DNA of 35,652 nt, from assembly GCA_937948985.1 (NCBI GenBank), contig CALFAK010000125.1, positions 1 to 35,652 of the forward strand, in the 5' to 3' direction. Positions within the stretch are counted from its first letter, which is position 1; each line of letters starts with the position of its first letter. The translations under genes were made by a program, and so were the position numbers. Shown here piece after piece: positions 1 to 8,703 of the stretch. The notes below the pieces were generated by a model. It was not told the origin of the DNA. It worked only from the letters and a program-made list of their open reading frames with translations, and searched no databases. This stretch comes from an uncultured Neomegalonema sp. Lineage in GTDB: Bacteria; Pseudomonadota; Alphaproteobacteria; Rhodobacterales; Rhodobacteraceae.

Positions 1-4
1 GTCT

Positions 5-367
5 GTGAAGGGGCGAAAGCCTGTGCCACGCATCCGGTTTTTCGATGAGGTGCAGGTTTTTGAGCCCGTTGTCGTGATCTCGCCGGATGATGCGGTGAGT
101 GCGGCGCATTTGATGCGGCGGTTATTGGCATTAAATGCTGCACTGGGCGATGTGCCGAAACAGGCGCGGAGGCTGGCGCGGTGGGAGGCGAAGCGTCAGG
201 CGGTCAGGGCTGAGACGGGCAAGTATATCGCGCCGATGCGGCCCGGAAAACCGCCCGGTCACAGGGATCGCGGGCGGCATCCGGTGGATTTCGTGCTGAA
301 GGATTGTCATGAAATGGCGCTTTATGCGTTGCATGATCCTCCCGTGGCGGGCGCGAAATCGGTGTGA
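5..367 (+). CDS. Hypothetical basic protein, possibly 5'-truncated
   Basis: I do not recognise this family. The 120-residue product starts at a GTG five bases into the window and the frame is open to the left edge, so it may be the C-terminal part of a longer protein. It is rich in Arg and Lys (stretches such as QARRLARWEAKR and RPGKPPGHRDRGR), has no membrane segment, and begins with a well-formed alpha/beta-like segment (RIRFFDEVQVFEPVVVISPDD). A strong hairpin followed by T residues lies just after its stop codon, which supports its being a transcribed gene. It converges on the GntR regulator. Function unknown. Confidence 0.55.
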   Translation: MKGRKPVPRIRFFDEVQVFEPVVVISPDDAVSAAHLMRRLLALNAALGDVPKQARRLARWEAKRQAVRAETGKYIAPMRPGKPPGHRDRGRHPVDFVLKDCHEMALYALHDPPVAGAKSV

Positions 368-373
368 ACGTGA

Positions 374-404
374 CCGCCGGAAAAGTTCCGGCGGGCCTGT
401 TTTT
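374..404 (+). terminator. Rho-independent terminator between ORF1 and the GntR gene
   Basis: A perfect 9-bp stem, CCGCCGGAA (374-382) with TTCCGGCGG (386-394), closes a 3-base loop and is followed by GCCTGTTTTT. The T tract reads on the plus strand, so it terminates the gene ending at 367. Its distal end touches the stop codon of the convergent GntR gene. Confidence 0.8.
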
Positions 405-1089
405 ATGCGGATTGGTCGGGACGCGTGGTATCTTGGATAGTGGCACGGACTGTCGCGAGCTTGTTGGCCAGATGCGCTTGCAGCACATGCGCAAGACCCT
501 TGCCATCACGGGCTTTGAGCTTCGACAGAATTTGTTCGTGCTCCGCAACGGCACTGTGCCAACGCTCTTCGGATAAATTAGCGTGATATCGCGCCCGCCG
601 GATACGCCCCGACAGCCCGCGCAGCGTTTCCGCCAATGTGGGATTGCGTGCGGCGTTCAGGATTGCCGCGTGTATGGCTTCGTTGCTGACAAAATACTGC
701 GCCCGGTCTCTGGCCTCATAATGGCGGACCAGATCGCGATGCATCCGCTCCACCGCAGCGATCTCATCATCGGTAATGAATGTGCACGCCAACTCGCCCG
801 CCAACCCCTCCAGCGCGCCGATAATGGGGAAAACCTCTTCGAGATCAGCGACCGTCAAGGCGGTAACGCTCGCGCCGTAATGGGGCGTGATACGGATCAG
901 CCGCTCGGCTGACAGCACCTTGAAAGCCTCGCGCAAGGGGGTGCGGGAAACGCCGAATTGCTCGCAAAGAGCCTTTTCATTGAGCTTTTCATCCGGACCC
1001 AAATCGCCCGCGTGGATCATATTACGCAGATGCTCCACAATCTGTGCGTGCAATGGGTTACGGTGAATGGGACCGCTCATAGTATTCAT
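403..1089 (-). CDS. GntR-family transcriptional regulator, FCD (FadR C-terminal) subfamily
   Basis: A ligand-responsive DNA-binding repressor or activator of 228 residues. The N-terminal winged helix is clear at about residues 10-78 (LHAQIVEHLRNMI, then CEQFGVSRTPLREAFKVLSAE, the recognition region of this family). The C-terminal FCD domain follows, with His residues near 140, 184 and 206 that probably hold the metal of this domain. The start is the ATG at 1089, which overlaps the TGA of the upstream dehydrogenase gene by four bases (ATGA), so the two are translationally coupled. FCD regulators usually control neighbouring sugar-acid or organic-acid genes; here the likely targets are the dehydrogenase and the divergent aminotransferase-TRAP operon. 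The effector, perhaps glycolate, glyoxylate or another small acid, is inferred only from context. Confidence 0.9.
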   Translation of the reverse strand: MNTMSGPIHRNPLHAQIVEHLRNMIHAGDLGPDEKLNEKALCEQFGVSRTPLREAFKVLSAERLIRITPHYGASVTALTVADLEEVFPIIGALEGLAGELACTFITDDEIAAVERMHRDLVRHYEARDRAQYFVSNEAIHAAILNAARNPTLAETLRGLSGRIRRARYHANLSEERWHSAVAEHEQILSKLKARDGKGLAHVLQAHLANKLATVRATIQDTTRPDQSA

Positions 1090-3989
1090 TCGGCTGCCTC
1101 TTGCTTTGTTGCCGTATGGGCCATGTCTAGAATACGGGCGACATGGAGCGCTTCGCGTCCGCCGAAATCCGCGATTTGGTGGCGGCATGATGTTCCGTCA
1201 GCGACGATGAGCGTGTCGGCGGCGGCGGCACGGACGGCCGGGGCCAGGGAAAGCCCGGCCATTGCTTTTGAGACCTCATAAGTTTCCGCCTGATACCCGA
1301 AAGACCCGGCCATGCCGCAGCAACCCGATTCAATCGCTTCCACCGATAGTCCGGGAATCAGACCGAGGACCGTTTCCACCGACCCCATAACAGCATGGGC
1401 TTTCTGGTGGCAGTGACCGTGTAGCAGGGCTTTCCCGGCAATCGGGGCAAGAGAGAGATTGAGTGTGCCCGCTGCTGCTTCCGCCGCGAGAAATTCCTCG
1501 AACAGGACGACGCGATTGCCCGCCTCCTCAGTCCATCCGCTGCCTTTAAGACGCGGCGCCTCGTCCCGGAAAGTGAGGAGGCATGAAGGCTCCAGCCCCA
1601 CGACGACCGCGCCCGCTGAAATGCGCGGCAGCAGCGCTTTTGCCGCGCGTGCCATTTCTTCCGCCGCCTGTTCCACCAGCCCGGCGGCGAGATATGTGCG
1701 CCCGCAACACAGAGGCCGATCATCCTGCGGCCCGGCAATTTCGACGCGATATCCGGCGGCGGTAAGCACCCGTGCGGCAGCGTTCAGGTTCTCAGGCTCG
1801 AAATAACGATTGAAGGTATCCGCCCACAGGATGACAGTGCGGCTGTCGCCGGATTTCGGCCTTGCCGTATCGTGCGCGGTGAAGGACCGTTTCCAGCGTG
1901 GCAAACGGCGATGCGCGCTCAGGCCAAGCACCCGCTCCGACAGCCGCGCCACGCCCGGCACACGGTCTCGCGCATTGCCGAGCCAGCGCATTCGCGAAAG
2001 AAGGGGCGCGTAGCGGGGCAGGTGAGCCACAAGCCGCTCGCGCAGGGGCAGACCGTTCCGCGCCAGGCGCGCCGCCTGCACTTCGGTTTTCATTGCCGCC
2101 ATATCGACTGACATCGGGCATTCGCGCTTGCAGGCTTTGCATGAGACACAAAGCGCCATCGTATCAGCCATCGCATCACTGCTGAGTGCGTCCGGGCCAA
2201 GCTGTCCGGTAAGGGCAAGGCGCAAAGTGTTGGCCCGTCCGCGTGTTACATCACGCTCGTTGCGAGTCGCGCGATAACTGGGACACATCGCTCCGCCGGA
2301 GAGCTTTCGACATGCACCGTTGTTGTTACACATCTCCGCCGCGCCCGTGAGACCACCGGGCCAGCCGCTCCAGTCATAAACTGTTTGCGGTTCTTCGCGC
2401 CGGTATCCGGGAGGCGTACGGAACAAGGTGCGGTCGTCCATCTTTGGCGGATGCACGATCTTGCCGGGATTGAGTACGCCTTCAGGATCGAAACAATCTT
2501 TCACCGTCTGGAAAGCACGCACGATGCGGGTGCCGAACATTTTCTCATGAAATTCCGAACGGACGATCCCATCGCCATGTTCGCCGGAATGACTGCCCTT
2601 GTATTCAGCGACAAGGTCGAAGGCTTCTTCCGCAATCGCGCGCATCTGTTTTGCGCCCAACTCCTCCTTGAGATTAAGCACAGGGCGCACATGCAAAAGG
2701 CCGACAGAAGCATGGGCGTACCAGGTTCCATCTGTACCATGCTTGCGGAAAACGCCCGTGAGCCTATCGGTGAAGTCGGCCAAATGTTCCAGCGCGACGG
2801 CGCAATCCTCCACGAAAGAAACGGGTTTGCCTTCCGCTTTCATCGACATCATGATGTTCAGACCTTGGGTGCGTACACCCCAGATGCGGGCTTGAAAGGC
2901 GGGGTCCGCCGCCTCTACCACACCGCCCTCCTGTTTGCCGGGATCACCGAAGGCAAAGCCGAGATCAGCCATCAGATCACTCAACCCTGCCAGTCTGCGC
3001 GCGTTCTCTGCGGGGTCAACTTCCGCAAATTCCACCAGCAAAAGGGCCGCCGGTTCGCCGCGCACGAATTCATCCACTATCGGACGGAATTGCGGGATGT
3101 CGCGCCCCAGTGCGATCATGTTGTGATCAACCAGCTCGACCGCGACGGGGCCGAGTTTCACGATATGCTGCGCGGCATCCATAGCGGCATAAAAGCTGGG
3201 AAAGTGGCAGACGCCGAGAGCCTTCTTGCCCAATACCGGCGATAGTTTGAGCGTGATCCGATCGGTAATTGCCAGTGTCCCTTCCGATCCGACCAGCAAT
3301 GTTGCGAGATTGGGTGGTGCGTCCCCCGGCACGAGCGTATCGATGTTATAGCCACCAACGCGCCGCGCCGCGCGGGGCAACCGCGCAAGGATTTCCTCCG
3401 CCTCGGACGCGCCAAGCGCCGCCATTTCGGCACCGAGCGCATCGCCGTCCTGAATCGGGCCGAAGGACCGTTTCGTTCCATCCGCCAGCATCGCGTCGAG
3501 TGACAGCACATTGTCGCGCATCATGCCGTAGCGGATAGAGCGCGAGCCGCAGGAATTGTTCGCTGTCATTCCCCCGATTGTCGCCCGCGAGGCTGTGGAG
3601 ACATCGACCGGGAACCACAACCCGTCGGCCTTCAATCGTTGGTTCAACGTATCAAGCACCAGCCCGGGCTCTACCGTCGCTGTCTGAGCAACAGAATCAT
3701 ATTCGATGATCCTGTTAAGATGTTTTGAGAAATCAATAATAATCCCGTCATTGATTGTCTGCCCCGCTTGCGAGGTGCCCCCTCCCCGCGCTGTAACAGC
3801 GATGCCCTGCTCGCGCGCCATCGCGAGGGTCGCCTCCACATCGCTCCATCGACGGGGCAAGACCACGGCGCGCGGCATGATCTGGTAAATTGATGCATCG
3901 GTCGCATAACGTCCGCGATCGGCAGGGTGCGACAGCACTTCGCCTTCGATTTCGGTCCGTAATTTCGACAGGCAGGAAAGTTCGGACAT
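1086..3989 (-). CDS. Fused FAD-linked 2-hydroxyacid dehydrogenase / Fe-S (CCG) protein, YdiJ type
   Basis: A 967-residue flavoprotein that oxidises a D-2-hydroxy acid (glycolate, D-lactate or D-2-hydroxyglutarate are the family's usual substrates) and passes electrons to its own Fe-S part and then probably to quinone. Residues about 35-255 are the FAD_binding_4 fold (ARGGGTSQAGQT, TIGGMTANNSCGSRS, LLVGSEGTLA). Residues about 255-515 are the FAD-oxidase C domain, ending in SHSGEHGDG and DPEGVLNPGK. Two 4Fe-4S motifs follow: C554/C560/C569 and C614-x2-C617-x2-C620-x3-C624-P. Two CCG (DUF224) cysteine-rich modules lie at 761-762 and 890-891, with HGHCHQKAH between them. This one-chain GlcD+GlcF arrangement is like E. 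coli YdiJ. The ATG at 3989 was chosen because it begins at the conserved N-terminus; an upstream ATG at 4034 would cross the divergent promoter. Substrate is not decided by sequence. Confidence 0.9.
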   Translation of the reverse strand: MSELSCLSKLRTEIEGEVLSHPADRGRYATDASIYQIMPRAVVLPRRWSDVEATLAMAREQGIAVTARGGGTSQAGQTINDGIIIDFSKHLNRIIEYDSVAQTATVEPGLVLDTLNQRLKADGLWFPVDVSTASRATIGGMTANNSCGSRSIRYGMMRDNVLSLDAMLADGTKRSFGPIQDGDALGAEMAALGASEAEEILARLPRAARRVGGYNIDTLVPGDAPPNLATLLVGSEGTLAITDRITLKLSPVLGKKALGVCHFPSFYAAMDAAQHIVKLGPVAVELVDHNMIALGRDIPQFRPIVDEFVRGEPAALLLVEFAEVDPAENARRLAGLSDLMADLGFAFGDPGKQEGGVVEAADPAFQARIWGVRTQGLNIMMSMKAEGKPVSFVEDCAVALEHLADFTDRLTGVFRKHGTDGTWYAHASVGLLHVRPVLNLKEELGAKQMRAIAEEAFDLVAEYKGSHSGEHGDGIVRSEFHEKMFGTRIVRAFQTVKDCFDPEGVLNPGKIVHPPKMDDRTLFRTPPGYRREEPQTVYDWSGWPGGLTGAAEMCNNNGACRKLSGGAMCPSYRATRNERDVTRGRANTLRLALTGQLGPDALSSDAMADTMALCVSCKACKRECPMSVDMAAMKTEVQAARLARNGLPLRERLVAHLPRYAPLLSRMRWLGNARDRVPGVARLSERVLGLSAHRRLPRWKRSFTAHDTARPKSGDSRTVILWADTFNRYFEPENLNAAARVLTAAGYRVEIAGPQDDRPLCCGRTYLAAGLVEQAAEEMARAAKALLPRISAGAVVVGLEPSCLLTFRDEAPRLKGSGWTEEAGNRVVLFEEFLAAEAAAGTLNLSLAPIAGKALLHGHCHQKAHAVMGSVETVLGLIPGLSVEAIESGCCGMAGSFGYQAETYEVSKAMAGLSLAPAVRAAAADTLIVADGTSCRHQIADFGGREALHVARILDMAHTATKQEAAE

Positions 3990-4010
3990 GAGAATTCGCT
4001 TGACTAAATA

Positions 4011-4020
4011 TTGAATACAA
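4011..4020. promoter_or_regulatory. Candidate GntR/FCD operator in the divergent promoter region
   Basis: TTGAATACAA differs at one base from the palindrome TTGTATACAA, a common core of FCD-subfamily GntR sites. It sits in the 87-bp gap between the divergent dehydrogenase and aminotransferase genes. A TTGACT hexamer at 4000-4005 could be the plus-strand -35 element, which would put the site inside the spacer before a weak -10 around 4022-4028. That geometry fits repression, but the promoter assignment is weak. Confidence 0.4.
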
Positions 4021-4076
4021 AATTCATTAACCACCCAGAACGCGACAGATCAAGCCTGCACTCGGAGCTGCCAAGA

Positions 4077-5240
4077 ATGAAATCCGGCCGTCATTTCCTG
4101 CAAATTCCCGGTCCTACTAATACGCCAGATCGTGTATACCGCGCCATGCACCGCGCGGTAATGGATCATCGCGGACCTGATTTCGGTACTTTCGGAAAAG
4201 GGGTGCTGGAAGATATCAAAAAGATTTTTCAGACTGAAAATCATGTTTTTATCTTCCCCGCATCGGGCACAGGCGCATGGGAAGCGGCGCTGGTGAATGT
4301 GCTCGCGCCGGGTGATTCTGTCCTGATGTATGAAACCGGGCAATTCGCGACGCTGTGGAAGAAAATGGCCGACAAGTTGGGTTTCGAGCCAATCTTCATG
4401 CAAGGTGACTGGCGGCAGGGGGCGAATGCCGAGGCTATTGGAGAGCAGTTGCGTGCGGATAAAGGCCACGCGATTAAAGCGGTTTGCGTTGTGCATAATG
4501 ATACCTCCACCGGTATCACCTCCGATATTCCGGCAGTACGCAAAGCGATGGATGCGGCGGGGCATCCGGCCCTGCTGATGGTTGATACCATCTCTTCTCT
4601 TGGCTCGATCGATTTCCGTACCGATGAATGGGGCGTTGATGTTGTTGTGGCGGGGTCGCAGAAGGGCTTGCTGCTGCCACCGGGACTTTCGTTCAATGCC
4701 GTCAGCGCGAAGGCAATGGCAGTCTCAAATGACGGGGGTGCAAAGCGCTCATACTGGGACTGGCAGGATATGGTTGGCCCGAATGAGAGCGGCTTTTTCC
4801 CCTACACGCCAGCGACAACGCTGCTTTATGGCCTGCGTGAAGCGATTGATATGCTGTTGGAGGAAGGGTTGGAGAACGTGTTCGCCCGTCACGCGCGGCA
4901 TGGGGAAGCGACACGACGGGCTGTGCGCGCTTGGGGGCTGGAGATATTGTGCCAAGATCCCGCACTCTATTCCAACGCGCTGACCGCCGTGGTGATGCCC
5001 GACGATAAAGGCGCTGATGCCCTGCGGAAAACCATTCTGGACGGGTTCGATATGTCATTGGGTACCGGCCTGAATAAGGTCGCTGACCGGGTATTTCGCA
5101 TCGGGCACCTTGGTGATTTCAATGACCTGATGCTGATGGGCACATTGTGCGGGGTTGAAATGGGCCTGCAACGCGCGGGAGTCGCCCATCAAAAAGGCGG
5201 TGCGCAGGCGGCTATGGATTTCCTTGCAGAGACGCCATAG
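4077..5240 (+). CDS. Serine/alanine-glyoxylate-type aminotransferase (class V PLP enzyme)
   Basis: A PLP-dependent transaminase of 387 residues in the serine-glyoxylate / alanine-glyoxylate / aspartate-glyoxylate aminotransferase family. It would convert glyoxylate to glycine with an amino donor such as serine. Landmarks are the N-terminal PGPTNTP, the phosphate-binding PASGTGAWE (61-69), the cofactor-ring Asp in VDTISSLGS (D170) and the Schiff-base Lys in AGSQKG (K196). The ATG at 4077 has GGAG nine bases upstream; the frame also opens at a TTG at 4011, but that would overlap the operator region. It heads a plus-strand operon with the TRAP transporter, 75 bases downstream. The amino donor cannot be fixed by eye. 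BhcA of the beta-hydroxyaspartate cycle is a relative, but the other bhc genes are absent. Confidence 0.87.
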   Translation: MKSGRHFLQIPGPTNTPDRVYRAMHRAVMDHRGPDFGTFGKGVLEDIKKIFQTENHVFIFPASGTGAWEAALVNVLAPGDSVLMYETGQFATLWKKMADKLGFEPIFMQGDWRQGANAEAIGEQLRADKGHAIKAVCVVHNDTSTGITSDIPAVRKAMDAAGHPALLMVDTISSLGSIDFRTDEWGVDVVVAGSQKGLLLPPGLSFNAVSAKAMAVSNDGGAKRSYWDWQDMVGPNESGFFPYTPATTLLYGLREAIDMLLEEGLENVFARHARHGEATRRAVRAWGLEILCQDPALYSNALTAVVMPDDKGADALRKTILDGFDMSLGTGLNKVADRVFRIGHLGDFNDLMLMGTLCGVEMGLQRAGVAHQKGGAQAAMDFLAETP

Positions 5241-5315
5241 GCGCGTAACATCGGAAGATACGAAAGAAGGGACCGGGAAAATCCGGCCAATAAACATTTA
5301 ACGGGAGGATAGACG

Positions 5316-6293
5316 ATGACGATGAAAAAGGTACTCGCGGGCGCGCTTGCCCTCGGCATGATCGGTGGCGCGGCGCAAGCCAAGGACATCTTGAAGTTCG
5401 GCCATGTCGGCAAGCCCGGATCGCTGTTCGAGGCAAGCGTGGAGGCTTTCGCAAAATGCGCCAATGATGCGCTGGGTGATAAGGCCGAGGTGCAAACTTT
5501 CGGCTCCTCGCAACTTGGTAAAGACAAGGAGCTGTTGCAGAAGCTGAAGCTGGGACAGATCACCTTCGCTTTGCCCTCTTCAGTGATGTCCTCGGTTGAT
5601 GATACCTTCGGTGTGTTTGAGATGCCCTATATCATCAAGGATCGCGAACACATGAAGCGCGTGCAGGCTGAACTGGGCGCTCAGTTCCAAGAAGCTGCGA
5701 ACGGCAAGGGATATCGTATTCTCGGTTATTTCGAGAACGGTTTCCGTAATATCACCAACAACACCCGTGCGATTAATGTGCCTTCGGACCTTGAAGGCAT
5801 CAAGCTGCGCACACCAAAAGGGGCATGGCGTGTGAAGATGTTCAAGCTCTATGGCGCGAACCCGACACCGATGGCTTTCTCTGAGGTGTTTACCGCGCTC
5901 CAGACAGGCGTAATCGACGGTCAAGAAAACCCTTATGCCCAGATCGCTTCCGCAAAGTTCCAGGAAGTTCAGAAGTATCTTTCGGTTACAGGGCATGTTT
6001 ACACGCCAGCTTACGTGCTGACCTCTGAAAAGCACTATGCGAAACTGCCACAAGACGTCCGCGATGAGCTTGAGACCTGCGCGGTTTCCACGCAAGCGTT
6101 TGTCTACAAGCACGCCGCAGAGTTGGAAGTAGAGCTGCTTCAAGTCATCAAAGATGCGGGTGTTGCGGTGAATGAAGCTGATAAAGATGCATTCATCGAA
6201 GCCTCCAAGCCGATCTATGAAGAGTTCGCCTCCAGTGTTGATGGCGGCCAGGAACTGATCGATACAGTGCTGGGTCTTGCGGCCAGCAACTGA
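5316..6293 (+). CDS. dctP: TRAP transporter solute-binding protein (DctP family)
   Basis: Periplasmic binding protein of a tripartite ATP-independent transporter, 325 residues. An N-terminal signal peptide (MTMKKVLAG then a hydrophobic core) would be cleaved after AQA near residue 22. The DctP hallmarks are present: a segment around LEGIKLRTPKGAWR that carries the conserved carboxylate-binding Arg, and FSEVFTALQTGVIDGQENP. A strong Shine-Dalgarno (GGGAGG, 5303-5308) precedes the ATG. TRAP systems of this family mostly bring in carboxylates or 2-oxo/2-hydroxy acids. The adjacent dehydrogenase and aminotransferase suggest a small 2-hydroxyacid ligand, which is an inference. Confidence 0.93.
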   Translation: MTMKKVLAGALALGMIGGAAQAKDILKFGHVGKPGSLFEASVEAFAKCANDALGDKAEVQTFGSSQLGKDKELLQKLKLGQITFALPSSVMSSVDDTFGVFEMPYIIKDREHMKRVQAELGAQFQEAANGKGYRILGYFENGFRNITNNTRAINVPSDLEGIKLRTPKGAWRVKMFKLYGANPTPMAFSEVFTALQTGVIDGQENPYAQIASAKFQEVQKYLSVTGHVYTPAYVLTSEKHYAKLPQDVRDELETCAVSTQAFVYKHAAELEVELLQVIKDAGVAVNEADKDAFIEASKPIYEEFASSVDGGQELIDTVLGLAASN

Positions 6294-6303
6294 TCCGCCC
6301 ATC

Positions 6304-6329
6304 GAAACCCCGGCATTGTCCGGGGTTTC
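6304..6329 (+). terminator. Intra-operon hairpin between dctP and dctQ
   Basis: A perfect 10-bp stem, GAAACCCCGG (6304-6313) with CCGGGGTTTC (6320-6329), encloses the loop CATTGT. The bases after it (ATACTTT) are a poor T tract, so it is better read as an attenuator or a 3'-end stabiliser. Such hairpins after a binding-protein gene typically keep its mRNA more abundant than that of the membrane subunits. Confidence 0.7.
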
Positions 6330-6371
6330 ATACTTTCACACGAAAGATCGATAACGGCTGGCGGATTTTCC

Positions 6372-6884
6372 ATGACAGTTCTCAAGAACACCCTGCAATG
6401 GTTGCTCGAATGGGCCACCATTATTTTGATGATCGGACTCACAACAATCGTGGTGATCGCGGTGATCGCGCGCTTGTTGGGAGAGTCATTCAGCTGGTAT
6501 GATGAGGTTGCGGCCATCGGTCTTGCCTGGGTCACGTATTACGGCGCGGCGCTGGCTGCGTTAAAGCGGCGACATATCGGGTTTGACTCCGTTCTACTTG
6601 CCCTGCCGCAAAGGATGCGCGTCGCCGTTGCCGTGTTCGGCGAATTTGTGATCCTTGCTTTCTTCGCGCTGTTGGCGTGGGCCGGGATGCAGGTTTTGGA
6701 AGTGTTGGAGGGGGACACCCTCGTATCATTGGACTGGGTTCCGATTCAGGTCACGCAATCCGTTATTCCCATCGGTGCCGTGCTTTTCATCGTTTGCCAA
6801 CTCGTCTCAATGCCGGATTATTTGCGCTCTGTGCGTGATGGTATCTCGCTGGAGCACCCTGAAGTCGATCCGGAGGCGTCCTGA
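6372..6884 (+). CDS. dctQ: TRAP transporter small permease (DctQ family)
   Basis: The small four-helix membrane subunit that pairs with DctM, 170 residues. Hydrophobic segments are visible at about 8-35 (WLLEWATIILMIGLTTIVVIAVIARLL), 42-65, 82-105 and 125-145. The family motif WYDEVAAIGLAWVTYYGAALA (around 42-62) is clear, followed by the RRHIGFDSV segment. It is separated from dctP by a hairpin and from dctM by one base. No convincing Shine-Dalgarno is seen, so its translation may depend on the upstream message. Confidence 0.9.
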   Translation: MTVLKNTLQWLLEWATIILMIGLTTIVVIAVIARLLGESFSWYDEVAAIGLAWVTYYGAALAALKRRHIGFDSVLLALPQRMRVAVAVFGEFVILAFFALLAWAGMQVLEVLEGDTLVSLDWVPIQVTQSVIPIGAVLFIVCQLVSMPDYLRSVRDGISLEHPEVDPEAS

Positions 6885-6885
6885 T

Positions 6886-8166
6886 ATGCTGATCGCGTCC
6901 ATGTTCGCCATTCTGCTCGTTCTCATCCTGATGAATGTGCCGATCGCCGTTGCCCTTGCCGTCGCGGGGGTTATGGGATTGCTCGTAACCGAAGGGGTTA
7001 GCAGCCTCGTGACGGTCGCGCTCGATATGTATGACGGGGCGACCAAGTTTTCGTTGATCGCAATCCCGATGTTCGTACTGGCGGGTGCGATCATGAATGC
7101 GACGGGCATTACGGTGCGGCTCATCAACTTCGTCTCGGCCCTGATCGGTTTCGTCCGGGGTGGTCTGGCGATGGTCAATGTGGGCGTGTCGCTGTTTTTT
7201 GCCGAAATTTCGGGATCGGCCGTGGCGGATGTGGCCGCGATGGGATCGATTATGATCCCGGAGATGAAAAAGCGCGGGTATTCCAAGGAATTTGCCGCTG
7301 CGATCACTTCATCGTCGGCGTCGCTCGCCATTATCATCCCGCCATCGATTCCCATGATCTTGTATGCGGTGTCGGCAGGCACTTCGGTCGAGCAGTTGTT
7401 CGTTGCGGGGATCGTGCCCGGCCTTTTGGGGGCGGCGGGGTTGATGGGCGTCGCGTATGCTTTCGCCCGGCGTTATGATTTGCCCGTGGAGGAGGCGTTC
7501 AACAAGAGCCGCCTCAAGGAGACATTCGTAGAGGCATTACCGACCTTTGCATTGCCAGTGATTATTCTCGGCGGCATTTTCGGCGGCTTTGTCACCGCCA
7601 CGGAAGCGGCGGGATTGGCTGTGCTGGCCTCCATAGCGGTTGGATTGTGGTACCGCGAAGTGGATCTGCGTCAGCTTAAGAACGCGATGCTCGACGGGGG
7701 AATGCAGACGGCAGTGGTTATGCTGCTGGTCGCAGCCTCGGTTCTGATGGGCGGGTTTTTGACACGCGCACAAGTGCCTCAGCAAATCGCCGCTGATCTG
7801 TTGGCCTTTACCGACAACAAATACGTCATCCTGTTGATTTTGAACTTCTTCTTCCTGATCATCGGATTTTTCCTGCACTCGGCGGCAGCGATTATTCTTG
7901 TGGTGCCGATTGTCATTCCGCTGATTCAAGGTGCGGGAATCGACCCTGTGCATTTCGGGCTGGTTGTGACTCTGAACCTGGCCATCGGGCAGCAGACGCC
8001 CCCTGTAGCCAGTGTGTTGATAACCTCCTGCTCTATCGCGCGCGCGAATGTGTGGGAAGTGACGAAGGTTAATGTCTATTTCGTTGCCGTGCTGCTGACC
8101 GTGCTGTTGATTTGTACGTATGTTCCGGCGGTACCGATGTTCCTTGTCGAGTATTTCTACCGATGA
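6886..8166 (+). CDS. dctM: TRAP transporter large permease (DctM family)
   Basis: The main Na+- or H+-coupled transport channel, 426 residues with about twelve hydrophobic segments. It contains DctM signatures: the AGAIMNATGI region, EISGSAVADVAAMGSIMIPEM, and the conserved SSASLAIIIPPSIPMILYA and QQTPPVASVL segments. The frame is open far upstream, but the ATG at 6886 is preceded by GGAGG and follows the dctQ stop by one base, so it is the natural start. Its own stop overlaps the start of the GlcG-like gene (ATGA). With dctP and dctQ it makes a complete transporter. Confidence 0.93.
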   Translation: MLIASMFAILLVLILMNVPIAVALAVAGVMGLLVTEGVSSLVTVALDMYDGATKFSLIAIPMFVLAGAIMNATGITVRLINFVSALIGFVRGGLAMVNVGVSLFFAEISGSAVADVAAMGSIMIPEMKKRGYSKEFAAAITSSSASLAIIIPPSIPMILYAVSAGTSVEQLFVAGIVPGLLGAAGLMGVAYAFARRYDLPVEEAFNKSRLKETFVEALPTFALPVIILGGIFGGFVTATEAAGLAVLASIAVGLWYREVDLRQLKNAMLDGGMQTAVVMLLVAASVLMGGFLTRAQVPQQIAADLLAFTDNKYVILLILNFFFLIIGFFLHSAAAIILVVPIVIPLIQGAGIDPVHFGLVVTLNLAIGQQTPPVASVLITSCSIARANVWEVTKVNVYFVAVLLTVLLICTYVPAVPMFLVEYFYR

Positions 8167-8591
8167 TGCTGACCCTTGATATTGCGCGGCAACTCCTGCG
8201 GGACATATTTGATGAGGGGGACAGGCTGGGCCTGAAACCTTTATCGGTTTGCGTCGTGGATTCGGGCGGGCATCCGCTGGCTTTTGAGCGATCGGACGGC
8301 GCCAGCCCGATGCGTTTCGCCATTGCGCACGGTAAAGCGCATGGCGCGGTGATGATGGGGATTGGCTCGCGCGCTTTGTTTGAGCGGGCGCAAGCGCAAC
8401 CCTACTTCATACAATCGATGAATGGCTTGGCGCACGGCGCACTTGTGCCTGTGCCAGGCGGCGTACTGATCCGCGATGAAGGCGGTATAATCGGCGCTGT
8501 CGGGGTGACAGGTGACAGCTCTGACAATGATGAAGCCTGCGCCGTTGCGGCCATTGAGAAAGCAGGATTGCGCGCGGATACCGGAGGATAG
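8163..8591 (+). CDS. GlcG/HbpS-family protein
   Basis: A 142-residue soluble protein of the GlcG/HbpS (PF03928) family, seen from VCVVDSGGHPLAFERSDGA, the AIAHGKAHGAVMMGIGSR region, and PVPGGVLIRDEGGIIGAVGVTG. Relatives bind haem or act as accessory proteins, and glcG lies in the E. coli glycolate operon, although its biochemical role is not settled. The ATG at 8163 overlaps the dctM stop by four bases; a second ATG follows at once. Its position at the end of the TRAP operon supports a glycolate-type or related catabolic role for the locus. Confidence 0.85.
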   Translation: MMLTLDIARQLLRDIFDEGDRLGLKPLSVCVVDSGGHPLAFERSDGASPMRFAIAHGKAHGAVMMGIGSRALFERAQAQPYFIQSMNGLAHGALVPVPGGVLIRDEGGIIGAVGVTGDSSDNDEACAVAAIEKAGLRADTGG

Positions 8592-8680
8592 AGTCATTCG
8601 CGATCAACTTGAGTCATAATTCCCGCCAAGACTTGCGTGAATTATGACACTCTATGGCTCAACCTGATCGCGGATGACTC
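8591..8680. repeat. Long imperfect palindrome between convergent operons
   Basis: The left arm begins GAGTCATTCGCGATCA (8591-8606) and the right arm ends TGATCGCGGATGACTC (8665-8680), complementary except for one position. The stems continue through TTGAG and TCATAATTC (8614-8622) paired with GAATTATGA (8639-8647). The right arm carries an extra ten bases. It starts in the stop codon of the GlcG-like gene and lies between convergent genes, so it could end transcription from both sides. It has no T tract, and may instead be a dispersed palindromic repeat. Confidence 0.7.
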
Positions 8681-8703
8681 TAGTCCGCCGATGTGCGCAT
8701 AGT

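Noticed and set aside
2385..3245. Long 286-codon plus-strand frame inside the dehydrogenase gene
   Set aside because: It is antisense to a well-supported FAD/Fe-S enzyme and has no family-like sequence; an artefact of high GC.
4077..5240. Assignment as BhcA of the beta-hydroxyaspartate cycle
   Set aside because: Although related in fold, none of the other bhc genes (aldolase, dehydratase, reductase) is nearby.
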